A stretch of 64,000 bases of DNA from Rahnella variigena (GTDB lineage Bacteria > Pseudomonadota > Gammaproteobacteria > Enterobacterales > Enterobacteriaceae), in the NCBI RefSeq assembly GCF_003610915.1, contig NZ_NSDJ01000001.1:2170001-2234000 (forward strand), written 5' to 3'. How positions within the stretch are numbered: the first letter of the stretch is position 1; each line of letters begins with the position of its first letter. Shown one piece after another: positions 27,108-36,782 of this stretch. The notes beneath the pieces were generated by a model. The model saw only the letters and a program-made list of their open reading frames with translations, searched no databases and was not told the DNA's origin. The position numbers and the translations under genes were made by a program.

Positions 27108-27818
27108 TCAGACCGTCAGATAGTTTTTGATTAACTGATCGTCGAGCTGTGCCAGCGTGCCTTGTGCGACATCGCGGCCGCCATCGACCAGACAGAACCG
27201 GTCGGCGACGCTGCGGATGAACGGCAGTTTGTGGCCGACCAGCAATAATGTCAGACCCAGATCCCGGTTCAGGCGGTGAATAATATTGCCCATGTTCGCC
27301 GCCATCGATGCGCTGGTGTGCTCGGTCGGTTCATCCAGTATCAGTAATTCGGGCTCCTGAACCAGCGCCCGGCTGATGGCCAGCTGTTGCTGCTGGCTTT
27401 CATCAAGCTCTCCCGCCTTACGCGTGCCCATCTCTTTTAACGCCGGAAACAGGTCATAGACTTCTTCAGGCACGCGACGCGTCTTATTCCGGCTCGCCAT
27501 CATGGCGATTTGCAGGTTTTCATCGACACTCATCTGCGAAAAAATCTGCCGCCCCTGAGGTACATAACCGATACCCATCTGTGCGCGGCTTTCCACAGGC
27601 AGATTCAGCAGACTTTGCGGCTCTTCATCACGCGATTGCCAGGAAATTGCGCCGCTTTTCACCGGAAGATGCCCCATGATGCAATTGATCAGCGTCGTTT
27701 TGCCCACGCCATTTCGCCCGATCAGGCAGGTGCATTGCCCGCGGTACAGTTCGAGATTGATGTCCCAAAGAATATGTTTTTGCCCATAGTACTGATTAAC
27801 GGATTTTACACTTAACAT
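27108..27818 (-). CDS. Orphan UrtE/LivF-type ABC ATPase with altered signature motif
   Basis: A 236-aa ABC ATPase. The start MLSVKSVNQYYGQKHILWDI and Walker A GRNGVGKTTLI resemble urea/branched amino acid transporter subunit UrtE. The Q-loop (YVPQGRQIF) and Walker B (LLILDEPTE) are intact, but the signature reads LDESQ instead of LSGGQ. A switch histidine is present in LLVGHKLPF. No permease, binding protein or second ATPase gene is adjacent, although UrtE normally sits in urtABCDE. ATG 27818 has GGGAGG at eight bases. It could be a remnant or a repurposed ATPase. Confidence 0.75.
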   Translation of the reverse strand: MLSVKSVNQYYGQKHILWDINLELYRGQCTCLIGRNGVGKTTLINCIMGHLPVKSGAISWQSRDEEPQSLLNLPVESRAQMGIGYVPQGRQIFSQMSVDENLQIAMMASRNKTRRVPEEVYDLFPALKEMGTRKAGELDESQQQQLAISRALVQEPELLILDEPTEHTSASMAANMGNIIHRLNRDLGLTLLLVGHKLPFIRSVADRFCLVDGGRDVAQGTLAQLDDQLIKNYLTV

Positions 27819-28337
27819 CAGACATACCTCCCTCATGGCGCTTTTCACCGGACTGCATTTTGACGGCCACTGTCATGTTTCTGACATTTATGTTCCGCTG
27901 TATGCGCGTTCTACAGGGGAATCCTTCACGAAATCTCTTCAAAGAGTGAATTTGCAACTCTCAGGCCAAGTTTTACCAGGGAGTGATAAAAAGAGACGTT
28001 ACGTGGCTGTTAACAGGCCACGTACGGATGATTTAGGATTATTCATGAGTATTGTCAGGATTTGGAGATTCGGCGTGAGCCGTTGTAAAAGTAAACTGCA
28101 CTTTGGCAGTGCCGGTTTCACTAATTTTGGTGCAAGGTTTGCGCCGTTGAGAAGCTGGAAAATCCTGATCAGATGCACTTTTGGGTTTTGCAAGGAACAT
28201 CCGCTCGGAAATCCAGGCGAAATAGGCATAAATAAGGAGATAAAAAAGATAAAAAATAACTAAAAAAGAGCTCTCAGGCGCTGACGGAGCAAAAAATGGT
28301 TTTTTACCAACTCCCGCCGCGCCTGGTGTACTGAGAC

Positions 28338-28360
28338 TTATCCACTATTCCTGTGGATAA
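28338..28360. promoter_or_regulatory. Pair of inverted DnaA boxes upstream of uvrB
   Basis: TTATCCACT (28338-28346) faces TGTGGATAA (28352-28360, a perfect TTATCCACA on the minus strand), five bases apart. A DnaA box upstream of uvrB is known in E. coli. Confidence 0.7.
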
Positions 28361-28657
28361 CCTTGTGCATGAGAGTAAGAAAAGTTGCTACAGACGAGTC
28401 AGGACGCGGCTTGCGCTCAGTTTGCCCGTATTCGCAGCTTTTTGATGATGTGGTTTTATATCAATGAGTTAGTTAAAAGCAATACAGGCGTAATTCGTTC
28501 GTCACAGTTGTGTCAATCTTCGTCAAGCTGTGGTCAGAAAGTGAGTAGCGGTAAATATCGGGATAAAAATGTCAACTGATGGTGAGATTTCTCATTTGCC
28601 ATAACCTAAAAAAGTGCAGTGGCAGCAAGATGTTAAAAGAGGTGCTGATTTTATCGA

Positions 28658-28686
28658 TTGGAAGCTGGTTTTATATACAGTATTAT
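28658..28686 (+). promoter_or_regulatory. uvrB promoter with LexA (SOS) box
   Basis: TTGGAA (28658-28663), a 17-base spacer and TATTAT (28681-28686). The spacer holds CTGG-N8-ACAG (28665-28680), one mismatch from the LexA core CTGT-N8-ACAG, so LexA would block the promoter as in E. coli uvrB. Confidence 0.78.
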
Positions 28687-28807
28687 AACAGCGGTAAAAT
28701 TTGGACTGGCAAAAATTGCCAAGTCTTTCATACTATTTTTCCCCGAACTGTTCACCGGTTCAGCCCGTACGGCCTTGTGCATTTCCATTTCAGTCAGGTA
28801 GCCCGTC

Positions 28808-30814
28808 ATGAGTAAAGAGTTCAAACTGCATTCCGAATTTAAACCTTCAGGCGATCAGCCTGAGGCGATACGCCGCCTGGAAGAAGGGCTGGAGAACGGG
28901 CTGGCGCACCAGACGTTGCTCGGGGTGACCGGTTCAGGCAAAACTTTTACCGTGGCGAATGTGATTGCTGACCTGAACCGTCCGACGATGGTGCTCGCCC
29001 CGAACAAAACGCTCGCGGCGCAGCTTTATGGCGAGATGAAAGAGTTCTTTCCGGAAAACGCGGTGGAATATTTTGTCTCCTACTACGATTACTATCAGCC
29101 CGAGGCCTATGTCCCGAGCTCAGACACTTTTATTGAAAAAGACGCCTCAGTGAACGAACACATTGAGCAAATGCGTCTTTCCGCGACTAAAGCCCTGCTG
29201 GAACGCCGGGATGTCATCGTGGTAGCGTCAGTTTCTGCCATCTACGGTCTGGGTGATCCGGACTTGTATCTGAAAATGATGCTGCATCTGACCAAAGGGA
29301 TGATCATCGATCAGCGAGCCATTCTGCGTCGTCTGGCGGAGCTGCAATATTCCCGTAACGATCAGGCTTTCCAGCGCAGTACTTTCCGCGTGCGCGGGGA
29401 AGTCATTGACGTGTTCCCGGCAGAATCTGACGATCTGGCGCTACGCATTGAACTGTTCGATCAGGAAGTCGAACGTCTGTCGCTGTTTGATCCGCTGACC
29501 GGTCAGGTTCAGCACGAAGTGCCGCGTTTCACCATCTACCCAAAAACGCACTACGTGACCCCACGTGAACGCATCGTGCAGGCGATGGAAGAAATCAAAG
29601 TCGAACTGGCGGATCGCCGTAAAGTGCTGCTGGCCAATAACAAACTGCTGGAAGAACAGCGTATCAGCCAGCGCACGCAGTTTGATCTCGAAATGATGAA
29701 CGAGCTGGGTTATTGCTCCGGTATCGAAAACTACTCGCGCTACCTTTCAGGGCGCGGGCCGGGCGAGGCACCTCCGACGCTGTTCGATTACCTGCCTGCC
29801 GACGGTTTGCTGATTGTTGATGAATCCCACGTGACCATCCCGCAAATCGGCGGGATGTACAAAGGCGACCGCTCGCGTAAAGAAACGCTGGTTGAATACG
29901 GTTTCCGTCTGCCTTCCGCGCTGGATAACCGCCCGATGCGCTTTGAGGAATTCGAAGCGCTGGCGCCGCAAAGTATTTATGTCTCGGCCACGCCGGGTAA
30001 ATACGAACTGGAGAAATCCGGTGATGATGTGGTCGATCAGGTGGTGCGTCCGACCGGTCTGCTGGACCCGATCATCGAAGTGCGTCCGGTGACCACCCAG
30101 GTGGACGACTTGCTGTCTGAAATTCGTAAACGTGTGGCGGTTAACGAGCGTGTGCTGGTCACTACGCTGACCAAGCGTATGGCGGAAGACCTGACCGAGT
30201 ATCTTGAAGAACACGGCGAGAAAGTACGTTACCTGCACTCTGACATCGATACCGTCGAGCGTGTGGAGATCATCCGCGATTTACGTCTGGGTGAATTCGA
30301 TGTGCTGGTCGGTATCAACTTACTGCGAGAAGGGCTGGATATGCCGGAAGTGTCGCTGGTGGCCATTCTGGATGCCGACAAAGAAGGCTTCCTGCGTTCT
30401 GAACGCTCGCTGATCCAGACCATTGGCCGTGCGGCGCGTAACCTCAACGGTAAAGCGATTCTCTACGGTGATAAAATTACCAACTCGATGGCCCGCGCCA
30501 TTGAAGAAACCGAACGTCGCCGCGCCAAACAGGAAGCGTATAACCTCGAAAACGGCATCACGCCGATGGGGCTGAACAAGAAGATCTCCGACATCCTGCA
30601 ACTCGGTCAGCCTAAGACCAAAAAGAACAAAGACAAACGCGATGCAGAAGCGGCGCAGACCTTCAAATCGCTTACGCCGAAAGCGCTGGAGCAACGCATC
30701 AAAGAGCTGGAAAGCAAGATGTATGCGCACGCGCAGAATCTGGAATTCGAAGAAGCAGCCAATACCCGCGACGAACTGCATGCCTTGCGCGAGCAGTTTA
30801 TTGCGATTTCATAA
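28808..30814 (+). CDS. uvrB: UvrB, excinuclease ABC subunit B
   Basis: A 668-aa helicase-like repair protein (673 in E. coli). Walker [11 protein letters not shown] lies near residue 39, the damage-gripping beta-hairpin [20 protein letters not shown] near 92, DESH near 338, helicase motif [11 protein letters not shown] near 538, and the UVR domain ([20 protein letters not shown]) at the C-terminus. UvrB receives damaged DNA from UvrA and recruits UvrC in nucleotide excision repair. It has an SOS-type promoter. Confidence 0.98.
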   Translation: MSKEFKLHSEFKPSGDQPEAIRRLEEGLENGLAHQTLLGVTGSGKTFTVANVIADLNRPTMVLAPNKTLAAQLYGEMKEFFPENAVEYFVSYYDYYQPEAYVPSSDTFIEKDASVNEHIEQMRLSATKALLERRDVIVVASVSAIYGLGDPDLYLKMMLHLTKGMIIDQRAILRRLAELQYSRNDQAFQRSTFRVRGEVIDVFPAESDDLALRIELFDQEVERLSLFDPLTGQVQHEVPRFTIYPKTHYVTPRERIVQAMEEIKVELADRRKVLLANNKLLEEQRISQRTQFDLEMMNELGYCSGIENYSRYLSGRGPGEAPPTLFDYLPADGLLIVDESHVTIPQIGGMYKGDRSRKETLVEYGFRLPSALDNRPMRFEEFEALAPQSIYVSATPGKYELEKSGDDVVDQVVRPTGLLDPIIEVRPVTTQVDDLLSEIRKRVAVNERVLVTTLTKRMAEDLTEYLEEHGEKVRYLHSDIDTVERVEIIRDLRLGEFDVLVGINLLREGLDMPEVSLVAILDADKEGFLRSERSLIQTIGRAARNLNGKAILYGDKITNSMARAIEETERRRAKQEAYNLENGITPMGLNKKISDILQLGQPKTKKNKDKRDAEAAQTFKSLTPKALEQRIKELESKMYAHAQNLEFEEAANTRDELHALREQFIAIS

Positions 30815-30880
30815 CGAGAAGGGTGGTAGACTGCGCGGCTTAAAAATCATGACCCAGACATTTTAACGAAGAGCGAGCCA

Positions 30881-31249
30881 ATGACTGACACACCACAAAA
30901 TCCTGGCGCAGCGAAAGATCCGCTGCACGGCGTCACGCTGGAAAAACTGCTGACAACGCTGGTGGATAACTTTGGCTGGCCGGCGCTGGCCTCGCAGGTG
31001 AATATCAACTGCTTTAAAAGTGACCCGAGTGTGAAATCCAGCCTTAAATTCTTGCGCCGTACGCCGTGGGCGCGCAAGGAAGTGGAAACGCTGTATCTGG
31101 ATTTCATCGAAGGTCATCTGCGCCCGGACATGACACGCAGCAAGCGCCGCACACCGCTCTCAGCACAGGCTCCGCAAAAGCCAAAAGTCAGTACCGCCAA
31201 ACCGGCTGCCGACAGCCCGTGGAATAACCATCCGCTGGTGAAAAAGTAA
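30881..31249 (+). CDS. VF530-family (DUF2132) DNA-binding-like protein
   Basis: A 122-aa protein. The block [40 protein letters not shown] and [14 protein letters not shown] is the DUF2132/VF530 domain (about residues 13-80), whose Vibrio member has been called DNA-binding. The C-terminal 40 residues are basic and low complexity. It follows uvrB by 66 bases on the same strand and may be read from the uvrB promoter, so a link to DNA damage is conceivable but unproven. Confidence 0.82.
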   Translation: MTDTPQNPGAAKDPLHGVTLEKLLTTLVDNFGWPALASQVNINCFKSDPSVKSSLKFLRRTPWARKEVETLYLDFIEGHLRPDMTRSKRRTPLSAQAPQKPKVSTAKPAADSPWNNHPLVKK

Positions 31250-31289
31250 TTTACGCGCATTTCATTCTGTTCATTTGAGGGGAAGGATC

Positions 31290-31814
31290 GTGTCAGAGCA
31301 ACAGGTTCTTATCGTGATCGATATGCAAAACGGAGTGTTCATCTCCCCGCGTTATGACCGCAGCGGACGGGCTGAGCGCATTAATCAGCTGATTGACCGG
31401 GCAGGGCGCGTTATTTTCATTCAGCACGCTGAAGGTGAAATGACCGAAGGCAGTGAATTCTGGCAAGTGTTACCTGAACTTCATCAGCCGGAAGGGGCAA
31501 TTTCTGTCACCAAAACCGCCTGTGATTCTTTCTATCGCACTACGCTCGAATCGGTATTGCAGGAACTGAACGCGACCCGTTTTACGGTCTGTGGTTGTGC
31601 AACGGATTACTGCGTTGATACCACCATCAAAGTTGCCGCCAGCAAAGGCTATGCCGTGACCGTCGCATCGGACGCGCATACCACCGGCGACCGCACGCAT
31701 GTGACGGCGCAGCAACTGATCGGTCAGCATAATGAAGTGTGGCGTGAGTTATCCGTGCCGGGCAATCCGGTTACCGTGAAAACCACCAATGAGATCCTGG
31801 CTGACTGGCAGTAA
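31290..31814 (+). CDS. Isochorismatase-like cysteine hydrolase
   Basis: A 174-aa protein of the cysteine hydrolase family. The catalytic Asp is in VLIVIDMQNGVF, the Lys in SVTKTACDSFY and the Cys in CATDYCVDTT, so the Asp-Lys-Cys triad is complete. The substrate (an amide such as nicotinamide, or an imide) cannot be told. The start is GTG 31290 after GAGGGGAAGGA; a TTG at 31275 is less likely. It ends at a bidirectional terminator shared with ybhK. Confidence 0.87.
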   Translation: MSEQQVLIVIDMQNGVFISPRYDRSGRAERINQLIDRAGRVIFIQHAEGEMTEGSEFWQVLPELHQPEGAISVTKTACDSFYRTTLESVLQELNATRFTVCGCATDYCVDTTIKVAASKGYAVTVASDAHTTGDRTHVTAQQLIGQHNEVWRELSVPGNPVTVKTTNEILADWQ

Positions 31815-31831
31815 ATTCAGTTTCCGGACGC

Positions 31832-31858
31832 AAAAAAGGCCGCATCGCGCGGCCTTTC
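31832..31858. terminator. Bidirectional terminator, hydrolase / ybhK
   Basis: AAAGGCCGC (31835-31843) pairs with GCGGCCTTT (31849-31857) around ATCGC, with A-run on one side and T on the other. Confidence 0.85.
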
Positions 31859-31879
31859 GTGTTTCTGCTATTCAGTAAA

Positions 31880-32788
31880 TCAGAGCATCTTTTGCAGCGC
31901 TTCTTCGATGGCCGCCCGCAACATATCGCGGTCATGGCGATAGGGCACATCGCTGGCTTCGAGCGGGCTCTGAATAATCAGATGTTCAGCCGCGCTTCCA
32001 CCAACTGTCACTTTCGGCCCCACAATCGCGGCATCTGCACGGCGACCAATGCGCGCTTCGATCATATCCAGTTTGTTATCCAGCGTCAGAGAAGCCGCGG
32101 CGACGCTGAGTTCTTTCCCCAGATTGCCGATATACACAATGTGCGCACGGCTGCGACGCAGCGCAGTGGTGAGGTCATTCATCAGCAACAGCGGCATCAG
32201 GCTGGTGAAGAAACTGCCGGGGCCAATCAGGATCAGATTAGCTTCTGCAATTGCCTGCAACGCTTCGCGCGTGGCCGGCACCTGAGGTTCAAGCCGCAGT
32301 TCCCGCGGGATCTGCGTCAGTTTATCGACATTCACTTCTCCATGAACCGTTTCACCGTTGGCATCAATGGCGGCCAGATCGACCGGCTGTTCTGACATCG
32401 GGATCAGTTCGGCATCCACTTTCAGCAGGCTGCGCACCAGATTGATCGCTTCAAGCGGACGCACGGTCAGGTGATCGAGCGCACGCAGCATCAGATTCCC
32501 CAGATTATGCCCGTCGAGTTCTCCCTGACCGCTGAAGCGATATTCAAACATCGCGGAGGCCAGACTCGGTTCGGTAATCAGCTGATTCAGGCAATTGCGC
32601 ATATCGCCCCAGGCAATGCCACCCACGGAACGACGTATGCGGCCGGTCGAACCGCCGTTATCCGTGGTGGTCACGATGCCGGTCAGACGCGGGCCGAGAG
32701 AGGAGAGGGAGGACATCACGCGGCCAAGCCCGTGACCTCCGCCTAACGCCACCACCCGGTCGAGGTCTGCTAATGTTCGGTTACGCAT
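31880..32788 (-). CDS. ybhK: YbhK/YvcK-family protein (CofD-like)
   Basis: A 302-aa protein, the same length as E. coli YbhK. The glycine-rich start [20 protein letters not shown], then [20 protein letters not shown] and [18 protein letters not shown], is typical of YvcK, the Bacillus factor that binds UDP-sugars and influences gluconeogenic growth and cell shape. Despite the CofD fold it is not a coenzyme F420 enzyme here. It is divergent from moaA, as in E. coli. Confidence 0.92.
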   Translation of the reverse strand: MRNRTLADLDRVVALGGGHGLGRVMSSLSSLGPRLTGIVTTTDNGGSTGRIRRSVGGIAWGDMRNCLNQLITEPSLASAMFEYRFSGQGELDGHNLGNLMLRALDHLTVRPLEAINLVRSLLKVDAELIPMSEQPVDLAAIDANGETVHGEVNVDKLTQIPRELRLEPQVPATREALQAIAEANLILIGPGSFFTSLMPLLLMNDLTTALRRSRAHIVYIGNLGKELSVAAASLTLDNKLDMIEARIGRRADAAIVGPKVTVGGSAAEHLIIQSPLEASDVPYRHDRDMLRAAIEEALQKML

Positions 32789-32954
32789 GGTTTTCCTTTC
32801 AATGGGGAGTGGCGATATAAATCAATTTTCTGCGGGGATTTTACCTAACTTTGCAACAAGATGTTATCACTTAAGGGCACGACATTTGCAGACTCAGCGT
32901 ATTCAAAATCAAACGCTTTTAGCCTTGAAAATGCAGTCTTTTGTCGTGAAAAAT

Positions 32955-32978
32955 CGTTATATATCAAAATGCATAACG
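32955..32978. promoter_or_regulatory. ModE box upstream of moaA
   Basis: CGTTAT-N12-ATAACG, the same arms and spacing as the modA box at 4955-4978. Its centre is about 58 bases upstream of the predicted moaA transcription start, a position fit for activation, as known for E. coli moaA. Confidence 0.88.
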
Positions 32979-32988
32979 AAAAACCATC

Positions 32989-33018
32989 TTGGCGATCCGG
33001 ACTTTGCGGCGTTAGAAT
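32989..33018 (+). promoter_or_regulatory. moaA promoter
   Basis: TTGGCG (32989-32994), an 18-base spacer and TAGAAT (33013-33018). The weak -35 suits a promoter activated by ModE bound upstream. Confidence 0.65.
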
Positions 33019-33074
33019 ATGCCCCGTTACCCCCGTATTCATCATCGCTCCGCTATGGATCGGATGAATCAACT

Positions 33075-33180
33075 CCTAGCCCTGGTTCCTAAGTTGCCTT
33101 TCTGACGTCGTTCCCACAGAAACAATATGGAGCCCTGGCCGTGACGAAAGTCACCAGGGTGTATGGCAGAAATGCCCGCA
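33075..33180 (+). promoter_or_regulatory. Moco RNA motif (molybdenum cofactor riboswitch) in the moaA leader
   Basis: The leader contains GTGAC-GAAA-GTCAC (33141-33154) nested inside CCCTG/CAGGG (33133-33137 with 33155-33159) and a second hairpin GGCA-GAAA-TGCC (33165-33176). Two GAAA-capped stems in this order before moaA correspond to the Moco RNA motif known from E. coli moaA. The exact 5' limit is uncertain. Moco binding would reduce moa expression. Confidence 0.75.
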
Positions 33181-33206
33181 TCTCCCGTATCTGGAAAGGT
33201 GTTAAG

Positions 33207-34193
33207 GTGCTTCAACTTACTGATGCTTTTGCCCGCAAGTTTTATTACTTGCGGCTGTCGATCACAGACGTGTGCAATTTTCGTTGCACCTATTGTCTGC
33301 CGGATGGCTACAAGCCGCACGGACACAGCAATAAAAGTTTTCTCTCGCTCGATGAAATCCGTCGGGTCAGCCGCGCGTTCGCTCACTTAGGGACAGAAAA
33401 AGTGCGCCTGACCGGTGGAGAACCGTCGCTGCGCCGCGACTTCTGCGAGATCATTGCCGCAGTGCGCGAAAATCCTTCCATCAAAACCCTCGCGGTGACC
33501 ACTAACGGTTATCGCATGGCGCGTGATATCGATAAATGGCGCGATGCCGGTCTGACCAACATCAACGTCAGCGTCGACAGTCTCGACGCCCGCCAGTTTC
33601 ACGCCATCACCGGTCAGGATAAATTCCACGATGTGATGGCCGGAATCGACGCGGCTTTTGACGCCGGTTTCAGCAAGGTGAAAGTTAACACCGTGCTGAT
33701 GCGCGATGTGAATCACGCCAGCCTGAACACGTTCCTCGACTGGATCAAAACCCGTCCGATCCAGCTACGTTTCATCGAACTGATGGAAACCGGCGACGGC
33801 GGCGATCTGTTCCGCAAACATCACGTGTCGGGCGAAGTGCTTCGCGAACAGCTGGTGCGTCAGGGCTGGCAGTTACAAGTTCGCTCCCGCAGCGACGGCC
33901 CCGCGCAGGTTTTCAGCCATCCGGATTATCTCGGTGAAATCGGATTGATCATGCCGTACGAAAAAGACTTCTGCGCCAGCTGTAACCGGCTGCGCGTGTC
34001 TGCCATCGGCAATCTGCATTTGTGTCTTTTCGGCGAGCAGGGCATCCCTCTGCGTGATTTATTAGCCCACGACATGCAGCAGGACGATCTGATGGACCGC
34101 ATTCAGGGCGGTCTGAGCCGCAAAAAACAAACTCACTTCCTGCATGAAGGCAATACCGGAATTACCCAGAACCTGTCGTTTATCGGCGGCTGA
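33207..34193 (+). CDS. moaA: MoaA, GTP 3',8-cyclase
   Basis: A 328-aa radical-SAM enzyme (329 in E. coli). The N-terminal cluster motif is C23-N-F-R-C27-T-Y-C30 and the C-terminal second cluster lies in [19 protein letters not shown]. It starts molybdenum cofactor synthesis by rearranging GTP. The start is GTG 33207, with AAAGG seven bases upstream, and [19 protein letters not shown] aligns with the E. coli N-terminus; the frame runs back through the riboswitch to 33141, which is not coding. Confidence 0.96.
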   Translation: MLQLTDAFARKFYYLRLSITDVCNFRCTYCLPDGYKPHGHSNKSFLSLDEIRRVSRAFAHLGTEKVRLTGGEPSLRRDFCEIIAAVRENPSIKTLAVTTNGYRMARDIDKWRDAGLTNINVSVDSLDARQFHAITGQDKFHDVMAGIDAAFDAGFSKVKVNTVLMRDVNHASLNTFLDWIKTRPIQLRFIELMETGDGGDLFRKHHVSGEVLREQLVRQGWQLQVRSRSDGPAQVFSHPDYLGEIGLIMPYEKDFCASCNRLRVSAIGNLHLCLFGEQGIPLRDLLAHDMQQDDLMDRIQGGLSRKKQTHFLHEGNTGITQNLSFIGG

Positions 34194-34224
34194 GTCCGGC
34201 ATTAATCGTTTAAGGAGCAAACTG

Positions 34225-34737
34225 ATGAGCAAAGCCAGTAAAGAGTTTTTGCCTTTATCTGTGGCGATCATGACGGTTTCCGACCGCCGCACCGACGCTG
34301 AAGACACATCCGGGCATTACCTGAAAGAGGCCGTGACCGAAAGCGGGCATCACGTCGTCGCACAGCAAATCGTCAAAGAGAACATTTACAGCATCCGCGC
34401 CGTGGTTTCTGCGTGGATAGCGGATGAAAAAATCCAGGCGATTCTGATCAACGGTGGTACCGGTTTTAACGCCGGCAACAATACGCCGGAAGCGCTGAAA
34501 CCGCTGTTTGACCGCGAAATCGAAGGCTTTGGCGAGTTGTTCCGCATGGTGTCGTTTGAAGATATCGGTACCTCGACCATTCAGTCGCGCGCCATTGGCG
34601 GCATCGCCAACCAGACGGTAATTTTCGCCATGCCCGGCTCGACCCGCGCCTGCCAGACCGCCTGGGACAACATCATTGAAGCGCAGCTCGACGCCCGTCA
34701 GGGACCGTGCAATTTCACTCCACATTTGAAGAAATAA
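34225..34737 (+). CDS. moaB: MoaB, molybdopterin adenylyltransferase-like protein
   Basis: A 170-aa MogA/MoaB-fold protein. [40 protein letters not shown] and [18 protein letters not shown] are conserved. In E. coli, MogA is the main adenylyltransferase and MoaB is largely dispensable. ATG 34225 follows AAGGAG. It lies 31 bases after moaA. Confidence 0.95.
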   Translation: MSKASKEFLPLSVAIMTVSDRRTDAEDTSGHYLKEAVTESGHHVVAQQIVKENIYSIRAVVSAWIADEKIQAILINGGTGFNAGNNTPEALKPLFDREIEGFGELFRMVSFEDIGTSTIQSRAIGGIANQTVIFAMPGSTRACQTAWDNIIEAQLDARQGPCNFTPHLKK

Positions 34738-34739
34738 GT

Positions 34740-35231
34740 ATGTCTGAACTCACTCACATTAATGCTTCCGGCGACGCGCACATGGTGGATGTCTCCGGTA
34801 AAGCCGAAACGGTTCGCGAAGCGCGAGCCGAAGCCTTTGTTGAAATGGCGGCCGGTACGCTGGCGATGATCATTAACGGCAACCACCATAAAGGTGATGT
34901 GTTCGCTACGGCGCGTATCGCTGGCATTCAGGCGGCGAAAAAGACCTGGGATTTAATCCCGCTGTGTCATCCGCTGTTGCTGACCAAAGTGGAAGTAAAT
35001 CTCGACGCGCAGCCGGAACATAACCGCGTGCGCATCGAATCCCGCTGCCGTCTGAGTGGAAAAACCGGCGTGGAAATGGAAGCGCTGACGGCGGCTTCCG
35101 TGGCGGCGCTGACTATTTACGATATGTGTAAAGCGGTGCAGAAAGATATGGTGATCGGCCCGATCCGCCTGCTGGAAAAAACCGGCGGCAAATCCGGAGA
35201 CTTTAAGGTGGAAGGTAAGGTGGAAATATGA
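34740..35231 (+). CDS. moaC: MoaC, cyclic pyranopterin monophosphate synthase
   Basis: A 163-aa protein. [34 protein letters not shown] and the end block [20 protein letters not shown] are characteristic. MoaC converts the MoaA product to cPMP. The start at 34740 is two bases after the moaB stop. Its stop overlaps the moaD start by four bases (ATGA). Confidence 0.96.
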   Translation: MSELTHINASGDAHMVDVSGKAETVREARAEAFVEMAAGTLAMIINGNHHKGDVFATARIAGIQAAKKTWDLIPLCHPLLLTKVEVNLDAQPEHNRVRIESRCRLSGKTGVEMEALTAASVAALTIYDMCKAVQKDMVIGPIRLLEKTGGKSGDFKVEGKVEI

Positions 35232-35473
35232 TCGACGTTCTTTTCTTCGCGCAGGTACGCGAACTGACCGGCACCTCGAGCCTGCAACTTCCGTCGGATT
35301 TCTCAACGGTGGAAGAGTTACGGACTTCGCTTACGGCGCGCGGTGACCGCTGGGCACTGGCGCTGGAATCCGGAAAGTTACTGGTGGCGGTTAACCAGAC
35401 GCTGACCACGATGGCGCATCCGCTCACGGCGGGCGATGAAGTGGCCTTCTTCCCACCGGTCACCGGGGGCTGA
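35228..35473 (+). CDS. moaD: MoaD, molybdopterin synthase small subunit
   Basis: An 81-aa ubiquitin-like protein ending FFPPVTGG; the terminal Gly-Gly is adenylated and thiocarboxylated to deliver sulfur. It starts inside the moaC stop codon (4-base overlap), so translation is coupled. Confidence 0.96.
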   Translation: MIDVLFFAQVRELTGTSSLQLPSDFSTVEELRTSLTARGDRWALALESGKLLVAVNQTLTTMAHPLTAGDEVAFFPPVTGG

Positions 35474-35474
35474 G

Positions 35475-35927
35475 ATGAGCGAGACGAAAATTGTTGTGGA
35501 TGCCGCGCCGTTCAGCGTGGGTGATGAGTACAACTGGCTGGCGCAATCTGACGCCGACGGTGCTGTGGTGACGTTTACCGGCAAAGTGCGCAATCACAAT
35601 CTGGGTAATCATGTCAGCGCGTTAACGCTGGAACATTATCCGGGCATGACCGAAAAAGCGCTGGCAGAAATTGTTGCTGAAGCCCGTTCCCGCTGGCCGC
35701 TGCAACGCGTGTCGGTTTATCACCGCGTGGGTCCGATGTATCCGGGGGATGAAATCGTGTTTGTCGGCGTGACCAGCGCGCATCGTGGCATGGCTTTTGA
35801 AGCCAATGAATTCATTATGGATCATCTGAAAACCCGCGCACCGTTCTGGAAGCGTGAGGCCACGGAAGAGGGCGACCGCTGGGTTGATGCCCGTGACAGC
35901 GATAAACAGGCCGCGGCGCGCTGGTAA
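35475..35927 (+). CDS. moaE: MoaE, molybdopterin synthase large subunit
   Basis: A 150-aa protein. GAVVTFTGKVRNHNLGN, LEHYPGMTEKALAEI, VFVGVTSAHRGMAFEA and LKTRAPFWKREATEEGDRWV (with the catalytic Lys and Arg residues) match E. coli MoaE. With MoaD it turns cPMP into molybdopterin. It starts one base after the moaD stop and closes the operon before a terminator. Confidence 0.96.
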   Translation: MSETKIVVDAAPFSVGDEYNWLAQSDADGAVVTFTGKVRNHNLGNHVSALTLEHYPGMTEKALAEIVAEARSRWPLQRVSVYHRVGPMYPGDEIVFVGVTSAHRGMAFEANEFIMDHLKTRAPFWKREATEEGDRWVDARDSDKQAAARW

Positions 35928-35984
35928 ATCGCATCTCAACCGCACGCAGACCTTCCATGCTTTTCTCTCTATCTGTGATACGCT

Positions 35985-36020
35985 TAAAAAATCGGGAGGC
36001 TGTTCTGGCCTCATTTTTTG
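35985..36020 (+). terminator. Terminator of the moa operon
   Basis: GAGGC (35996-36000) pairs with GCCTC (36008-36012), followed by six T from 36014 and preceded by an A-run. The stem is short. Confidence 0.6.
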
Positions 36021-36045
36021 TCCTCCATGCAAAAGGGTAATCATC

Positions 36046-36756
36046 ATGGATCGATATCCACGCAGTAACGGTTCAATTGTTGAACGCGCGAATACCGGCA
36101 TTCAGGCGTACATGGCGCAAGTGTATGGCTGGATGTTCTGTGGTTTGCTGCTGACCGCATTTGTGGCCTGGTACGCCTCCGGCTCTGAGAAAATCATGAG
36201 TTTTGTTTTCTCCAGCCAGATTACTTTCTTCGGTTTGATCATCGCGCAGCTGGCGCTGGTCTTCGTGATTTCTGGCATGGTGAATCGCCTGAGTGGCACG
36301 GTCGCCACCGGTTTGTTCATGCTGTATTCCGCGCTGACCGGGCTGACGCTTTCCAGTATTTTCCTGGTCTACACCGGTGATTCGATTTTCGGTACCTTCA
36401 TTGTCGCCGCCGGTATGTTTGGCGCGATGAGCGTTTACGGATACGTGACCAAGCGTGACCTGACCGGTATCGGCAGTATGTTGTTCATGGCGCTGATCGG
36501 CCTGGTGCTGGCATCGCTGGTGAACATGTGGCTGAAAAGCTCCGGCCTCGCGAACATCATTTCTTACGCCGGTGTGCTGATCTTCGTCGGTCTGACCGCG
36601 TATGACACACAGAAGCTGAAAAACATGGGTGCGCAGTTGTCTGCTGATGATCGCGATAACTTCCGTAAATACTCCATTGTTGGCGCACTGACGTTGTATC
36701 TCGATTTCATCAACCTGTTCCTGATGCTGTTGCGGATTTTCGGCAACCGCCGGTAA
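36046..36756 (+). CDS. ybhL: YbhL, Bax inhibitor-1 family membrane protein
   Basis: A 236-aa protein with seven predicted membrane spans, near E. coli YbhL (234 aa). It starts MDRYPRSNGSIVERANTGIQ and has the BI-1 signature VGLTAYDTQKLKNMG near residue 190. The family forms pH-sensitive calcium leak channels in some bacteria; the E. coli role is unknown. AAAGGG precedes the ATG. It lies right after moaE, as in E. coli, but behind a terminator, so it has its own promoter or depends on read-through. Confidence 0.93.
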   Translation: MDRYPRSNGSIVERANTGIQAYMAQVYGWMFCGLLLTAFVAWYASGSEKIMSFVFSSQITFFGLIIAQLALVFVISGMVNRLSGTVATGLFMLYSALTGLTLSSIFLVYTGDSIFGTFIVAAGMFGAMSVYGYVTKRDLTGIGSMLFMALIGLVLASLVNMWLKSSGLANIISYAGVLIFVGLTAYDTQKLKNMGAQLSADDRDNFRKYSIVGALTLYLDFINLFLMLLRIFGNRR

Positions 36757-36782
36757 CGGTTTTTGATTGCAAACGTTTGAGA

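Larger units (their letters stand above)
27819..28807. other. Long intergenic region, orphan ATPase to uvrB
   Basis: About 990 bases with no supported gene. The largest open frame, 27835-28263 on the plus strand, lacks a ribosome site and recognisable domains. A hairpin with arms ACGTGGC/GCCACGT lies at 28001-28023. The right half holds two inverted DnaA boxes and the uvrB promoter with its LexA box. Bases are AT-rich. The left 450 bases remain unexplained. Confidence 0.6.

Noticed and set aside
27835..28263. 142-codon open frame in the gap before uvrB
   Set aside because: No Shine-Dalgarno, no domain, mixed composition with cysteines and a Lys/Asn run at the end; treated as non-coding.
31880..32788. 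Coenzyme F420 (CofD) gene
   Set aside because: The fold is shared, but the length and motifs match YbhK/YvcK, and no other F420 genes are present.
33141..33206. N-terminal extension of MoaA by 22 codons
   Set aside because: These codons overlap the Moco riboswitch, and E. coli MoaA aligns from the GTG at 33207, which has its own ribosome site.
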